In this document: positions 54,145 to 64,000 of the stretch, one piece after another
Layout of the letters: each line of letters opens with the position of its first letter
Numbering within the stretch: the stretch's first letter is position 1
Assembly: GCA_949825045.1 (NCBI GenBank)
Contig: OX463820.1
Location: 7,328,501 to 7,392,500 of the forward strand
Length of the DNA stretch: 64,000 nucleotides
Direction of reading: 5' to 3'
From: Argyresthia goedartella
Lineage: Eukaryota; Arthropoda; Insecta; Lepidoptera; Argyresthiidae
Translations under genes and position numbers: made by a program
Notes under the pieces: model-generated
Databases searched by the model: none
Told to the model about the DNA's origin: nothing
The model's input: the letters and a program-made list of their open reading frames with translations, nothing else

Positions 54145-54320
54145 TATTGAAGTAAAAGTTTGGTTGCTAGTGGCAACAAGCCTATGTTATTCTGTGTCAG
54201 TGAAAATTGAAAATTTCGCAATGTTTGTTTACTAAATCTGTTTTGATCTTTTGTGGTTTTAATAAAGCTTAATTTGAATAATATAAGTCTTCATACTTCT
54301 GCCGACTATCACCGCCAAGT
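54145..54320 (+). repeat. Copia 3' LTR
   Basis: 176 bp, two substitutions from the 5' LTR; followed by the target repeat ATTTT. Confidence 0.9.
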
Positions 54321-54594
54321 ATTTTCTATTTCGGTGTCCTAGGTTTTTTGGGTTCCATGTACACAGCTGCACTAGCAGCAACTGCAAAAAAATTAAGGCA
54401 GCACTCGCTGCTCTCAATATTTCAATTATATATACTAGTCCATCTTGAAAATTACGATATTGACCTATTCAAGCACGTACGCGCACGCAGGCATATGCAA
54501 AACATTCTAGCGCGCACAACCTTCCGCCACAGCAACGGTTGCGCAAATGGTCTTTGGCAGGCTACGGAAACATTTTAACACATAATACCTTGAA

Positions 54595-54850
54595 TAAATA
54601 AATAATACCTTGGACACTATTTACATACATTGATCTAGCCCCAAACTAGGATTCCCTGTATCTTGGCTACTAGACAACGATACACATTCTTATATAGATA
54701 AATATTATACTTAGATAGATAAACAACCATGAGTAGGGTACAAACATCCGTTCTCATCAAACAAATATTTGCCCCCACCGGGACTCGAACCCGAGACCTT
54801 TGCCTCGTAGGCAGGGTCACTGCCGACTTGGCCGTTCGGGTCGTCGTCAT
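54595..54850 (-). mobile_element. tRNA-derived SINE (copy 2)
   Basis: Same family as 22,105-22,389: head with B-box GGGTTCGAGTCCCGG on the minus strand and an AATA-rich tail at the left. The head differs at a few bases. Not a functional tRNA gene. Confidence 0.85.
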
Positions 54851-55003
54851 ACCTTTGATGTGCGTTAAAAAACCGACACCGCAGAGCAAAGTGCAAATAT
54901 TTTTTCAAACTTTGTGAACATATTCAAAGTCCCGTGCCACACTTAACAATCAAAGATGTGTTCAAATGTTTGAAGCTATGTCTGGCGCCGGTGCCGGCTT
55001 CAC

Positions 55004-55130
55004 CTGGAAGTGGAGGGCATGTTGTAGGGCGCGTCGAGCGCGTGCGGTGGGGCGGCATGCTCGAACGAGAATGACTGCGTCACGTCGTTGTTGCGCGTAT
55101 CGTCCGCGAACAGTGATGTATTGAGGACCC
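55004..55130 (-). CDS. Host gene exon
   Basis: Acceptor CGTTTTGCAG precedes 55,130 and TTCCAG|GTGAAGCC is a good donor at 55,004. It encodes VLNTSLFADDTRNNDVTQSF then SFEHAAPPHALDAPYNMPST and S(R), entering in phase 1 and leaving in phase 2. Both neighbours match. No motif of known function; Asp/Asn and Pro/Ala rich. The intron downstream holds the SINE and Copia. Confidence 0.85.
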
Positions 55131-55434
55131 CTGCAAAACGGATTATTGTTAGAGATGATTACCCCTTGCATATGATGTTACAGGTTTGACTCTGTGCGGT
55201 AAAATAGGGAACAGAGCGTCGCGCTTCAAGCCTCATCAAGCCTCACTCTCACTCACACGCATCTTCCAAAATCCAAAAGCACCGAATAATTGGAGGTTCA
55301 GGTGTGATTGTAGGTTATGTGGTGCGCCAGGGTAACATAGCACTTTGGAATGCTTTGAATCACGGACGCATACGGAGCGAGTGTGGGTCGTCGGGAGTGC
55401 ATGGCATGGGAGATCAGCTTCACGAGATAGTTAC

Positions 55435-55657
55435 CCGGACTAGTCAGTCTCTGCCCGCTCATGATATTTTGCGGCATGTTAAACTTCCACTGGTTGGCGA
55501 AGACGAGTGATTCGCTCAACGTGTTTCCATCGACGGGGTTGTTCTGCGAGGGGTTGTCTTCAGTGGTGGGCACAGCGTTGGATTGCGAAGCGGGCGAGGT
55601 GTTGGGCGGCGCGCGGGTCGCGGCGATGGAGTTGCGAGACATCTCTAGTGAGAGACG
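55435..55657 (-). CDS. Host gene exon
   Basis: Acceptor TTTGTTCCTCCAG precedes 55,657 in phase 0, and CCGG|GTAACTATC is the donor, phase 1. It encodes RLSLEMSRNSIAATRAPPNT, SPASQSNAVPTTEDNPSQNN and SLVFANQWKFNMPQNIMSGQ then RLTSP. Ser/Asn/Pro-rich. The joins INDLKE-RLSLEMS upstream and TSPG-VLNTS downstream keep the frame, which supports all three exons together. Confidence 0.82.
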
Positions 55658-56446
55658 CTGGAGGAACAAACTCATATTACGAAATAGATTTTCTTCTTCT
55701 TGTCATTGAATGGCGCTCTAACCTCTGTTGAGTTAAATTTTGCCAGTGTGGTGTAGTGGATTGAAAGATCATAATTTGGTCTGGTTAGAATAGAATAGAA
55801 TAGAATAGAATAGAATAGAATAGGCATTTATTCGCTGTATCAGCACAAACACAAGAATATAAAAGTATTACATGGAATGAAGTAGGTACTATTTAAAAAT
55901 AAAATAAAATTCAGCAATAAAACTACCCACTATTAGTACCCATAAACATTTGTGAGGGGTTTCGCTGCCATGTGCACATGCTGCGACAGCAAAAGGGTTC
56001 AGACTCAGCATAATGTCACAGGAAATCCTGTGACTCTGGTTTTCAGTCTGGGGCCCAGAAGATATAATATGATTTAAAATATTAATTTGTCCAGGTGGCA
56101 AGTGTAATAAATAAAATAAACTAAACTTAATATTGGTGGGAAGTGTGAGAATAACCTAGGCTAAGTACCTATTCTCAGAATAAATAAAAATTAAAAACAA
56201 ATGAAATGTGCGGAATTAAGTTGTGAAAGAGAATTGTAAATTGCATGGTTGTTGCATGCAAATGTTTGGTGTGTTGAATTGTATTGTAAGTAATAATGTC
56301 AAATCATAGATACACAAGAAAATATAAAATTTAAATTAAATCACTACATATACACATTAAGGATTTGAATAAATCTTAAGAATAAAATAAAATAAAATAA
56401 GCTGGAAAACGCGGCACGCAGCACCACGTCCGCGGTCGTGGCAGCA

Positions 56447-58798
56447 TCAGGTACTCTGCTTTTGTTGCTCCAATAACTGTGCTCGAATTCGTCTTTTGAA
56501 TATTGTTTTTGTTTTGAGCTCTCTCAGCGGAGGGGGTATGTTATTCCAGCATTTTGTGGCAAGGTACCTGAAGCCGCCACGAAACGCCGCAGTTCCGTGG
56601 CGAGGAACCGATAGAACGCAGGTATTATTTCTGTTTGTGTGGTGGCGCGAAAACCTCCAGGTCAGTTTTTCAAATAAGTATTCAGGTTTACCTGTTTTAA
56701 TAACACCAAACAAAAGTGTTGAAAAATATAAATCTTGTCTCGCCCTTAATTTCAGCATATCGGCACTATTGAAATATGGTGTGACATGCGTGCGCGGAGG
56801 AATCTTGAAGCAATACCGAGCACAGGCGTTTTGTACCCTTTGTATCAACTTCTCTGTTCGTTTGTATACACATGGGCCGTAAACTAACAAGCCATAGTTT
56901 ATTTTAGAGAGCACCAGAGATTCACAAAGCCTGACACGCATATCAACACTTAGAAATCCTCTAACCTTGTACAAAACTTTGAGCCGATAAAAGCAGGCTT
57001 TTACGACTTCTACAACATGTTTTTCAAAGCGTAATTCACTGTCCAATAGTATGCCAAGGTTTCGGGCCTCACTGACTCGTTCCAGGCGAACACAGGAGAT
57101 TGAAATTTCGGGATCATAGTCAATTATGGATTTTACTTGTGTTTTTGAGCCAATAATTAAGTACTTTGACTTCGATGGGTTTAAAACTAATGCATTTTTG
57201 GCAGACCAGAGGGACACCTTAGCGAGATCCTCATTTATATTTCTGACGGCCTCTTCGATGTTATCTTTATTGGAATCTATATACAACTGAAGATCATCAG
57301 CATATAAATGGCACTTACTGTGCTTAATGCAACCTATTATATCTGCACTGTACAAAATAAATAGTATAGGTCCCAGAATGGACCCCTGAGGGACGCCTCT
57401 TCCAGAGAGTATGCAATCAGATGAGATACTAGATCCATCTTTTCCACTAATAACAACTTGTTGGTAACGATAGACAAGATAGCTCTCAATCCACTTTATC
57501 GACTCAATATGAAAGCCATAGTAATTTAGTTTAGACAGCAACATATTTACATTTAAACAGTCGAAAGCTCGAGAAAAGTCCAGTAATGCCAGTATAGTAC
57601 CAAAACCCTTGTCCTGGGAAGCTAGGATATTATCAACGACATCTAGTAAGGCAGTGGTTGTGCTGCGTTCTTTTCTAAACCCTGACTGCAACTTAGGCAA
57701 AATCCCATTTTTTTCCAGGAATGAAGTGATCTGGTTACATATAATCCTTTCCAAAACTTTGGATAAGTATGGTAGTATACTTATCGGTCTAAGATCAGTC
57801 ACATTTTTCGGGTCATTATTTTTAGGAATTGGCCGAATAGTCGATTTTTTCCAGAGCCCTGGGAAGGTAAAAGTGGTGCTTGACCGATTCACAATAGCTG
57901 TAATGATCCTAAGAGTTGTAGGTAGTGTAAATAGAACCATACTTCTAGTTATTCCATCACTACGGCACGGCATGTTTAAAATAATTTTTCCCACTTCGCT
58001 CTCATTGACCGGGTGCATCTGTAAAGTCGCGTTACAATACCTGTGATGCTCGAAGTAACTAAGATTAGATATCGTAACACCATTGTCTCCAGGCACATTG
58101 AGGAAGTGGGTGATCATCTCATTTGGATCGTTCAGATGCTCTGGCAATTCGTTGTACTTCTTGGGAAGAACTGTATTCTTAAGAGTTTGCCATAGCTTCT
58201 TAGGATTTCCGATATTATTATTAATATTATGTTCGAAAAATGCCTTCTTTTCTGAGTAAAGACTGACAGCAACAAGGTGTTTCAAAGATTTATACTGGTC
58301 TCTGTCAACCGGAAGTCGAGATTGCTTATATTTATCGTGTGCCCTATCAAGAAGTTGCATCATGTACTTAACATTACTGGTTAACCACGGTTTTGACACT
58401 TCCCTGACTATCGTTTTACGCTCTGGTGCATGCTTATCATAAAGTGCTAGCAAGTACTCATTGAAGGTCGACACCATAAGGTCCACATTGTCACAGTGTA
58501 GAACCACGTCCCAGTTAATATTTTGCAGGTCATTGTCGAATGTTACCATGTTAATATTTTCAAATGGTCTATACATGACAGTGCGAACAGGAGGTTTATC
58601 TTTCTTAATTTTAACTTTTGCGGTTACAATTGCGTGATGCCCGAGATCAGGAATGTGATCAACTGATATTGAAGTAAGAGTTACGTCCGTACAGACCAAG
58701 TCAATTAGGGTTGCGCTATGGTCAGTAAAATTGGTCGGTTTATCGACAATATTTACCAGATTGGAGTACGCTAGGAATTGTTGTAATTTACATGTCAT
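56447..58798 (-). CDS. CR1-like LINE endonuclease end and reverse transcriptase
   Basis: A 783-codon open frame. It begins within the endonuclease C-terminus (LIDLVCTDVTLTSISVDH, IPDLGHHAIVTAKVKI). RT motifs follow: RPISILPYLSKVLERIICNQ, ILPKLQSGFRKERSTTTALL, ALLDFSRAFDCLN (first Asp), SGRGVPQGSILGPILFILYS and HLYADDLQLYID (YADD). The C-terminal domain has KINYGLLVYGPCVYKRTEKL. It stops at 56,447. The RT appears intact; the true start lies upstream across a frameshift. It would copy element RNA at a nicked target. Confidence 0.9.
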   Translation of the reverse strand: MTCKLQQFLAYSNLVNIVDKPTNFTDHSATLIDLVCTDVTLTSISVDHIPDLGHHAIVTAKVKIKKDKPPVRTVMYRPFENINMVTFDNDLQNINWDVVLHCDNVDLMVSTFNEYLLALYDKHAPERKTIVREVSKPWLTSNVKYMMQLLDRAHDKYKQSRLPVDRDQYKSLKHLVAVSLYSEKKAFFEHNINNNIGNPKKLWQTLKNTVLPKKYNELPEHLNDPNEMITHFLNVPGDNGVTISNLSYFEHHRYCNATLQMHPVNESEVGKIILNMPCRSDGITRSMVLFTLPTTLRIITAIVNRSSTTFTFPGLWKKSTIRPIPKNNDPKNVTDLRPISILPYLSKVLERIICNQITSFLEKNGILPKLQSGFRKERSTTTALLDVVDNILASQDKGFGTILALLDFSRAFDCLNVNMLLSKLNYYGFHIESIKWIESYLVYRYQQVVISGKDGSSISSDCILSGRGVPQGSILGPILFILYSADIIGCIKHSKCHLYADDLQLYIDSNKDNIEEAVRNINEDLAKVSLWSAKNALVLNPSKSKYLIIGSKTQVKSIIDYDPEISISCVRLERVSEARNLGILLDSELRFEKHVVEVVKACFYRLKVLYKVRGFLSVDMRVRLCESLVLSKINYGLLVYGPCVYKRTEKLIQRVQNACARYCFKIPPRTHVTPYFNSADMLKLRARQDLYFSTLLFGVIKTGKPEYLFEKLTWRFSRHHTNRNNTCVLSVPRHGTAAFRGGFRYLATKCWNNIPPPLRELKTKTIFKRRIRAQLLEQQKQST

Positions 58799-58845
58799 AT
58801 TGTTGCCTGTATCAAGAAAATCTATGTTAAAATCGCCTAATAGTA

Positions 58846-59037
58846 TTACCTTATCAAAATGGGAAAACTAGATAAAGAATCGGTAAGTGCATCAAAGAAA
58901 GTATTAACATTCATCCACGGTGGTCGATAGGCGGTTCCAATAATAATTTTAATACCGTTTACATTCATAGATAGCCACATCTGTTCGACACCAACGGTGG
59001 ATTCTGGATCTTTCTTCTTGATAATCTTCTCACGCAC
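58846..59037 (-). pseudogene. CR1-like LINE endonuclease, middle fragment
   Basis: Encodes KKKDPESTVGVEQMWLSMNV and IKIIIGTAYRPPWMNVNTFF, the central exonuclease-endonuclease-phosphatase motifs. The frame shifts at 58,846 and is cut off from the N-terminal part by the inserted jockey fragment. Confidence 0.8.
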
Positions 59038-59039
59038 CC

Positions 59040-59575
59040 TTTCTGGGGCGTGGGGAGTCGGGGTCAGGTCGACGGACCTCTTCCCGAAGAATCGCCTCTG
59101 TCCACTCCTGTGGACAGGTCATCGGATGGCCCCTGCGGGCGGTGGTCTTGATGTGGCGCTGGTATGCAGTGGATGATAGCCGGCTAGGCAACCAGGTCGC
59201 GTGGCAGGCGGCGGCGGTCGGGCGGGCGCGCGTGGTGCGGCGCCAGTTCGGCGATATGCGGAAGATGTGAAGCATCCGCACGCGCGAACATGCCCTTCGC
59301 CAGCCTCTGGACAAACTGGTCCACGGTTTCCCATCTTAGGTCCCTCTGGATTGTCGCGTTCCTCACGTAGCGGGGGGCGCCGACGATGGTACGCGGAGAG
59401 AGGTTCTCTTGGGCTCGGAGTCTCCGTTTGTTCATCTCCGAGCACAGGGCGTACCATGCCGGAGCCGCGTAGGTGAGGCGGGATCTCACGTAGGTCTTGT
59501 AGATCCCGAGCTTCGCCCTCAGAGGGAGGCTGGAGGGATTCTGGATGGGAGTGTAGTCTCGCCTTTATACCTATC
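59040..59575 (-). mobile_element. Jockey-like LINE fragment inserted in the CR1 endonuclease
   Basis: Encodes RSRLTYAAPAWYALCSEMNK, RTIVGAPRYVRNATIQRDLR and PPDRRRLPRDLVA, closely related to the LINE C-terminus at 43,800-44,110 and in the same orientation as its host LINE. 5' truncated. Exact ends are hard to set because the flanks resemble the element. Confidence 0.8.
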
Positions 59576-59811
59576 TTCACATAAAATCCCACCCCACCAC
59601 TCCGCGCCAGTCTGACGCTGCGCGGGCGCGCGATATGTCGCAGTCTATAGCCGGGGATGTCGGGGGCGTAACCTACGTCGTCCTGGCGCAACCACGTCTC
59701 ATTGATGGCCAATAAGTCCGGAGCTCGCTGCTCCACCGCAACTATGAGCTCATCGTGTCCAGTACCTAAAGAACCCGCGTTCCAGAAACCAACTTTTAAG
59801 AACTTTGTATT
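59576..59811 (-). pseudogene. CR1-like LINE endonuclease, N-terminal fragment
   Basis: Encodes KVGFWNAGSLGTGHDELIVA, PDLLAINETWLRQDDVGYAP and SGGVGFYVKIGIKARL: the Asn and Glu (NETWL) catalytic motifs of LINE endonucleases. It is followed by the inserted jockey fragment. Confidence 0.85.
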
Positions 59812-60427
59812 ATAAGATTTTGAGAAAATAATAGTGTAATAAAGCAGAAGTGTGTGTGTTTTGTTGAAAATCATGTAGTGATTTCTTATGAGTATCATTA
59901 TTGTATAGGTGTATTATATGATAATAGCAGTTAATTAAATAATATTTACGCGAACATGATAAATAGTGATTGTGAGCAACCTGTGGGATTATAGCAATCA
60001 TCGTGCGTAATCTGAACCCATCCACTGCCCCGCAGGCACACACAGCAACGGAACCCTCACACGTAAATGACTTCGTTTCAAAATTGTTTAAAACATTTAA
60101 AAACTTATTTACCAAGAAAAAACATTGTAGACAGTTTATACAACACAAAAATAAACAAATTATAAGCAGTGATGAACACAGTGAAAATTGGTAATGCGAG
60201 CGATTCAAATATTCAATCTCTGCGCAAACACTGGCGCTGGTTCTCTATTATGAACCTATAAGTTATTGTCTTGAGAGTAAGGTTGTGCGGGAGGACGCGA
60301 GGGGCTGTGGAATACAATTATTTCCTTCGGACGTGAGAAACCGTCTCCGCGAAATAGATGTTGATGGAAAGTTCATTAGTTGCCGATAAAGATGCAAACA
60401 GGAATGTGTGAAACAGATAAACACAAA

Positions 60428-60960
60428 AAATCGGTCAAGTGCGGGTCGGACTCGCACACCGGGTTCCGTACCATCGTGATAAAACCAAAACAAAACACTA
60501 AATACTAAATAATAAAACCAAAACAAAAAGAAAATATATATGTGTTCTCTGGGAATCCAACCCACAACTTCAAGATTGCGAAACCGATACGAAACCGACT
60601 GAGCCATCGCAAAGTTATTAAGAGCAGCGAAATTTATGGTGATATTGAATCATGATGTTATGAGGTATTTCGCAGGGGCAGGGATTTAAAAAAACAGTCG
60701 CTAAATTTAAAAAAACAAACATGAGGACCCCCGTTGATTTTCAAAATTGCGTGTACTTCATTATTTGTTGCTGTTGCGACAATAGAAACGCACATTCTGT
60801 GAAAATTTCAGCGCTCTAACTATTTCGGTTGATCCGATAGAGCCCGGTGACGGACAGAGGGACGGACGGACGGACGGACAGACAGACAGACGGACAGCGG
60901 AGGCTTAGTAATAGGGTCCCGTTTGGCACCCTTCGGGTACCGAACCCAAAAAAGTATTTT
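60428..60960 (-). repeat. Dispersed repeat with tRNA-like head (copy 3)
   Basis: Contains GGTCAAGTGCGGGTCGGACT at the left, a tRNA-like segment at 60,541-60,608 on the minus strand (TGGCTCAGTCGG as A box, GGTTGGATTCCC as B box), and a GGAC/CAGA-rich microsatellite at 60,852-60,895. The tRNA-like part cannot be folded by eye into a clear functional tRNA, so it is read as SINE-derived. Confidence 0.6.
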
Positions 60961-61259
60961 CTTTGTTAAGACACAATATTAATACCATCCATAGCTATCT
61001 ATTTATTTATCATTAGTTGGTACAAGTCATTCTAAATATGATTGTGAGTGTATGTTGCTTATCTTATTTAATACTTAGGGAGTTACCACCACCTTTAAAG
61101 CGATTCAGTATTTTTTTTTAAACCAGTCTTGGTAACAGTAAAATAATAGTAGTTTATGTGAGTGATACATAATGGAGGGCATTAAAACTCAAAGGCGTGT
61201 TTCATAATAATATCACTCGAGAGTTTTAATGCCTAATTATGTACAGTTACATACACTAG

Positions 61260-61564
61260 TTTATCTACACACATATTATAAGCTCTCTTTGACGTGTTCA
61301 GGAACCGCATGTTTGACCGGCATTGTGGCATTGAGTTGTTTAGCTTGTTCTGTAGTACCAACTTCACAGACAAAGTAGGGACGGCACGCAGGCGGGCGTC
61401 GGAGTTTGAAGTTTGAATATCATAATATGTAGAAAATTTACACATTATGGTCATAATGTTCAATATTCAGATAAGAAATGAGTTTTTACAAAATAGTTTA
61501 ACAATATGCTGATCGTAACGTGCGATTTTGGACGCAGTAAAGAGGGTTTATGATACGTGTGTAT
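61260..61564. mobile_element. MITE (copy 2, inverted relative to copy 1)
   Basis: Ends TTTATCTACACACATATTAT and TTTATGATACGTGTGTA. The interior matches the reverse complement of 7,588-7,870. Confidence 0.75.
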
Positions 61565-61677
61565 ATAAAAACCATTATGATGTTGTTTTCGGATCCTGAA
61601 CTGAATCGGTATAAAGGCTGCGGTAAGTCTTCAGGCTTCTACTTCGATCATTACAAAACACGTAGGTGTAGGTTCAC

Positions 61678-61792
61678 CTCTTTGAGATCGTTAATCTGCA
61701 GAATGTGCTGGTTCTGCATGGCGATGAGCTGGTTGATGTACCACTGCTGGTCGCGGCAGCGCTGGTAGAACGTCGGCGGACGCACTTGGAAC
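61678..61792 (-). CDS. Host gene exon, first seen in the window
   Basis: Acceptor TATTCACTTCAG precedes 61,792 and AAAGAG|GTGAACC is the donor. It encodes [20 protein letters not shown] then [18 protein letters not shown], a Gln-rich helix likely to form a coiled coil, ending in phase 0. The exon needs upstream exons to supply the start, which probably lie beyond 64,000. I considered a centrosomal PCM1-like scaffold because of the Gln-rich helix, but no diagnostic motif supports it. Confidence 0.8.
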
Positions 61793-62259
61793 CTGAAGTG
61801 AATACAACAATGAGTTTTACCATTTTTATCAAAATTCATTAATTCTGCCCAGTGAGCGCTGGAAGTTTAGCGAGGGTTGGAATTCCCTTTGTTCATGTTA
61901 GACAAGCATTTTGAATAACCAGTGTTCTAAGAGGAGAAATAATTACTGTTAGATGACCCGGTAATTAGGCAGGCGTTAAGTCGAGTTGGTCTTTTTGACA
62001 GCTATCATTATTTTTGATAGAAATCACTCATTTTGAATTTTTACAGGTGTAACAAATATCAATATTTTTAATGTTTTGCCAAGTGTTTGCGATGCGTCCG
62101 GTAGTAAAACGATGATTTCCTACAACCAGTAATACTTACCTATAACAAACTGTCAAAATTAGTGACAGCTGTCAAAAAAGTGACAGATATTTATGTAAGT
62201 CACCAGGAAAATTATAATTAGGTTTTGTTGTACACAAAGTCTACCCATGCTCAGCAATC

Positions 62260-62400
62260 AACCTTTCTCCTCCTCCTGCCTTGGTTTGCTGGAAGAGATC
62301 CTTTACTAGAGATAAGCTCGTCTTGATACACTATTTTAATATATATCTTGTTATTTGAATTATATGTGTGCAATAAAGAAATTATGTATTATGAGTTTAT
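62260..62400 (+). repeat. LINE-tail-like repeat (second copy)
   Basis: GAGATAAGCTCGTCTTGATACAC then TGTGCAATAAAG; same layout as 9,590-9,715. Confidence 0.45.
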
Positions 62401-62796
62401 GAGATATCAAAAATAGTGACAGCTGTCAAAAATGCCAAATCTGTTAGCCAACCGGTGCAGCGATATAACAGGAACATCAAAATAAAATACATACAGTTTT
62501 CTAAGAGGAAGGACAAATTACCGGGTTAACTGACAGTAATTATTTTTCCTCTTAAAACATTTATTATCTTATCTAAATGGTTGACTAACAGGAGCAAAGG
62601 GAAATTCCGTCCTACACTAACGCCATCTGTAAATTAAATACCAATGTACCATTCAACATTACAATTTTTGAGGAGAAAGCGCCGCCGTGCCTGCGACAAG
62701 GTATAGCGACAGCGGATTAGATGATAGTGTAGCAAAAATCCTCAAGCCAGAAATTAATTGTGAATAATCTGGAAGAGTTTGTCGCTGGCGGAATAA

Positions 62797-64000
62797 TATA
62801 GCAATTTTACCTGAAAATAAAATTGTTATTATACATACTTACCTGGCTTTAAGCCTAATATTGGAGAGTAGCATACTTGACTTCCTTTCCGGTGCGACGA
62901 AATTAGCCCCCAAATAGCTCACTTTCTGTTTAAAACTCCTAAAGTACATGTCATATCCGTTTTGAACCTCAACAACATTGCGCGCGTAAAGTTCCAGAAA
63001 TGGCGGCAATTGTAGCCAGCGTTATTGCGCATACTTGACTTCCTTTCCGGTGCGACGAAATTAGCCCCAAATAGCTCACTTCCTGTTTAAAACTCCTAAA
63101 GTACATGTCATATCCGTTTTGAACCTCAACAACATTGCGCGCGTAAAGTTCCAGAAATGGCGGCAATTGTAGCCAGCGTTATTGCGCGCGCTCAATTTTC
63201 AGGTCATTGGCAACTCAATAAAGAGCTTATCGTGTCTAAGAATGTGTCACGATCATGCAATGCGATCAGTAATGTGCACGATCAGTAATGTGCACAGCAG
63301 GCAGCGATTTACCTAGGCTTAAAGCCAGGTAAGTATGTATAATAACAATTATATTTTCAGGTAAAATTGCTATATTATACCTGACGTTACCTGGCTTTAA
63401 GCCTAATATTGAGTAGTGTTTGGTATCGACTGCTGAGTTAAAAACGCCAATGTGATATGACTAGGAGTTCATTTATGGAAACCTTATATAAATTATGATA
63501 CTGAATGTGTATGCGTGTACGTGATGCAAAAATAGGCTGCGCAAATGCAACTCAAAAATAAGGCAAATAGATAGAAACAAACACAGACTTAAGAAAGGTC
63601 TGATGAAGTCATCTTTTGAGGCCAGCCGAGTTTTGGGCTAGCTAGGTTAGACTTGGTTAGTTAGTTTCTGGCTATTAAGACTCATCTGATCTATATGAAT
63701 CTAAGAATATGCAAAGCTTTACAGTAGGTTTTCCCTTCAGTCAGCACTTAAGTACAAGTTCACCGAGATTGGTGCTCGGTGGTTGGCTGCTAGCTCGCCA
63801 TTCACCTCGACGACTACCAAGACTGCAGTTGTGAGGTCAGGATATCAGGTCGGTCACCTGACCTACAAAACTCGGAGCTAGAGACGTAGGCGTGCCGAAT
63901 CGAATACGATGTGAAAATGAGTTATTATAATTTGTACCTTGCACAGACAGGGCCAATCTGATTTAAAAACAAAACATTGATGAAATTAGTGATTAGCAGT
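62797..64000 (-). mobile_element. DIRS family 2 element end, runs off the window
   Basis: It begins TATAGCAATTTTACCTGAAA and contains the terminal repeat (with a tandem duplication at 62,873-63,188). It then has an internal complementary region at about 63,313-63,415 and a stretch that matches the inverted 15,560-16,150 to the end of the window. The body, which may encode the enzymes, lies beyond base 64,000. Orientation is opposite to 11,773-16,605. Confidence 0.8.

Larger units (their letters stand above)
49954..54320 (+). mobile_element. Copia LTR retrotransposon, 4.4 kb, frame broken
   Basis: Two 176-bp LTRs (49,954-50,129 and 54,145-54,320) differ by two bases. ATTTT flanks both ends, a 5-bp target repeat as expected for Copia. 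Inside are a primer site for a split initiator tRNA, gag, and pol in the Copia order (protease, integrase, RT, RNase H). One stop and several frameshifts interrupt pol. It lies in a host-gene intron, in the opposite direction to the gene. Confidence 0.93.
55786..59900 (-). mobile_element. CR1-like LINE with TATTC tail, interrupted by a jockey fragment
   Basis: On the minus strand the element runs from an endonuclease start near 59,810 to a 3' tail of (TATTC)n at 55,786-55,824, preceded by AATAAATGCC. A 535-bp jockey-like fragment splits the endonuclease, and a frameshift near 58,850 lies between endonuclease and RT. The reverse transcriptase frame (58,798-56,447) is otherwise long and open. 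The 5' limit is uncertain; no ORF1 is evident. Confidence 0.85.

Noticed and set aside
54780..54846. A tRNA gene on the minus strand
   Set aside because: Same SINE family, with body and tail attached.
60541..60608. A tRNA gene
   Set aside because: tRNA-like boxes within a dispersed repeat; acceptor stem not convincing.
61678..61792. Assignment of the host gene to PCM1 or another centrosomal scaffold
   Set aside because: Only a Gln-rich helix is suggestive; no diagnostic domain is visible in any exon.

Overview
The window reads as nuclear DNA of an insect, most likely a moth or butterfly (Lepidoptera). It has spliced genes with GT-AG introns and an extreme load of transposable elements of insect type: BEL/Pao, Gypsy, Copia, DIRS, CR1-like and jockey-like LINEs, a hAT-type DNA transposon, TTAA-flanked MITEs and tRNA-derived SINEs. 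The species call is inference from this repeat mix. There are no bacterial operons, CRISPR arrays or rRNA genes.

One host gene underlies the region. It runs on the minus strand from before 61,792 to a stop codon at 8,667. I could place about 17 coding exons whose splice phases all agree: 61,678-61,792; 55,435-55,657; 55,004-55,130; a tandem array of seven exons at 48,383-49,482; then 47,908-48,065; 45,778-45,889; about 45,330-45,575; 44,698-44,970; 18,146-18,418; 17,691-17,806; and the last exon 8,667-8,864. They give about 875 residues of mostly low-complexity, Ser/Pro/acidic protein that I cannot assign to a family. The array is the most striking host feature: a 108-bp exon plus 52-bp intron copied almost identically, adding 36 residues per copy without shifting the frame.

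The introns are filled with mobile DNA. The 26-kb intron 18,419-44,697 is a nest of elements. A jockey-like LINE is split by a Gypsy LTR retrotransposon (20,310-43,608; 2.2-2.5 kb LTRs, about 0.4% divergent, intact gag and pol joined by a probable -1 frameshift site). The Gypsy element carries about 13.5 kb between pol and its 3' LTR. That cargo is a two-gene hAT-like DNA element with imperfect inverted arms. The element in turn contains a DIRS retrotransposon (33,552-38,997) in the intron of its second gene and two TTAA MITEs in the transposase intron. The large intron before the last exon holds a 4.8-kb non-autonomous DIRS element (11,773-16,605). The intron around 49.9-54.3 kb holds a Copia element with 176-bp LTRs, and the 55.8-61.6 kb intron holds a CR1-like LINE that is itself interrupted by a jockey fragment.

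The left edge (1-4,860) is a decayed BEL/Pao element on the minus strand, truncated by the window. The right edge (62,797-64,000) is the end of another DIRS element of the same family as the one at 11.8-16.6 kb. Between these lie dispersed lepidopteran-type repeats, MITEs, SINEs and several near-perfect hairpins.
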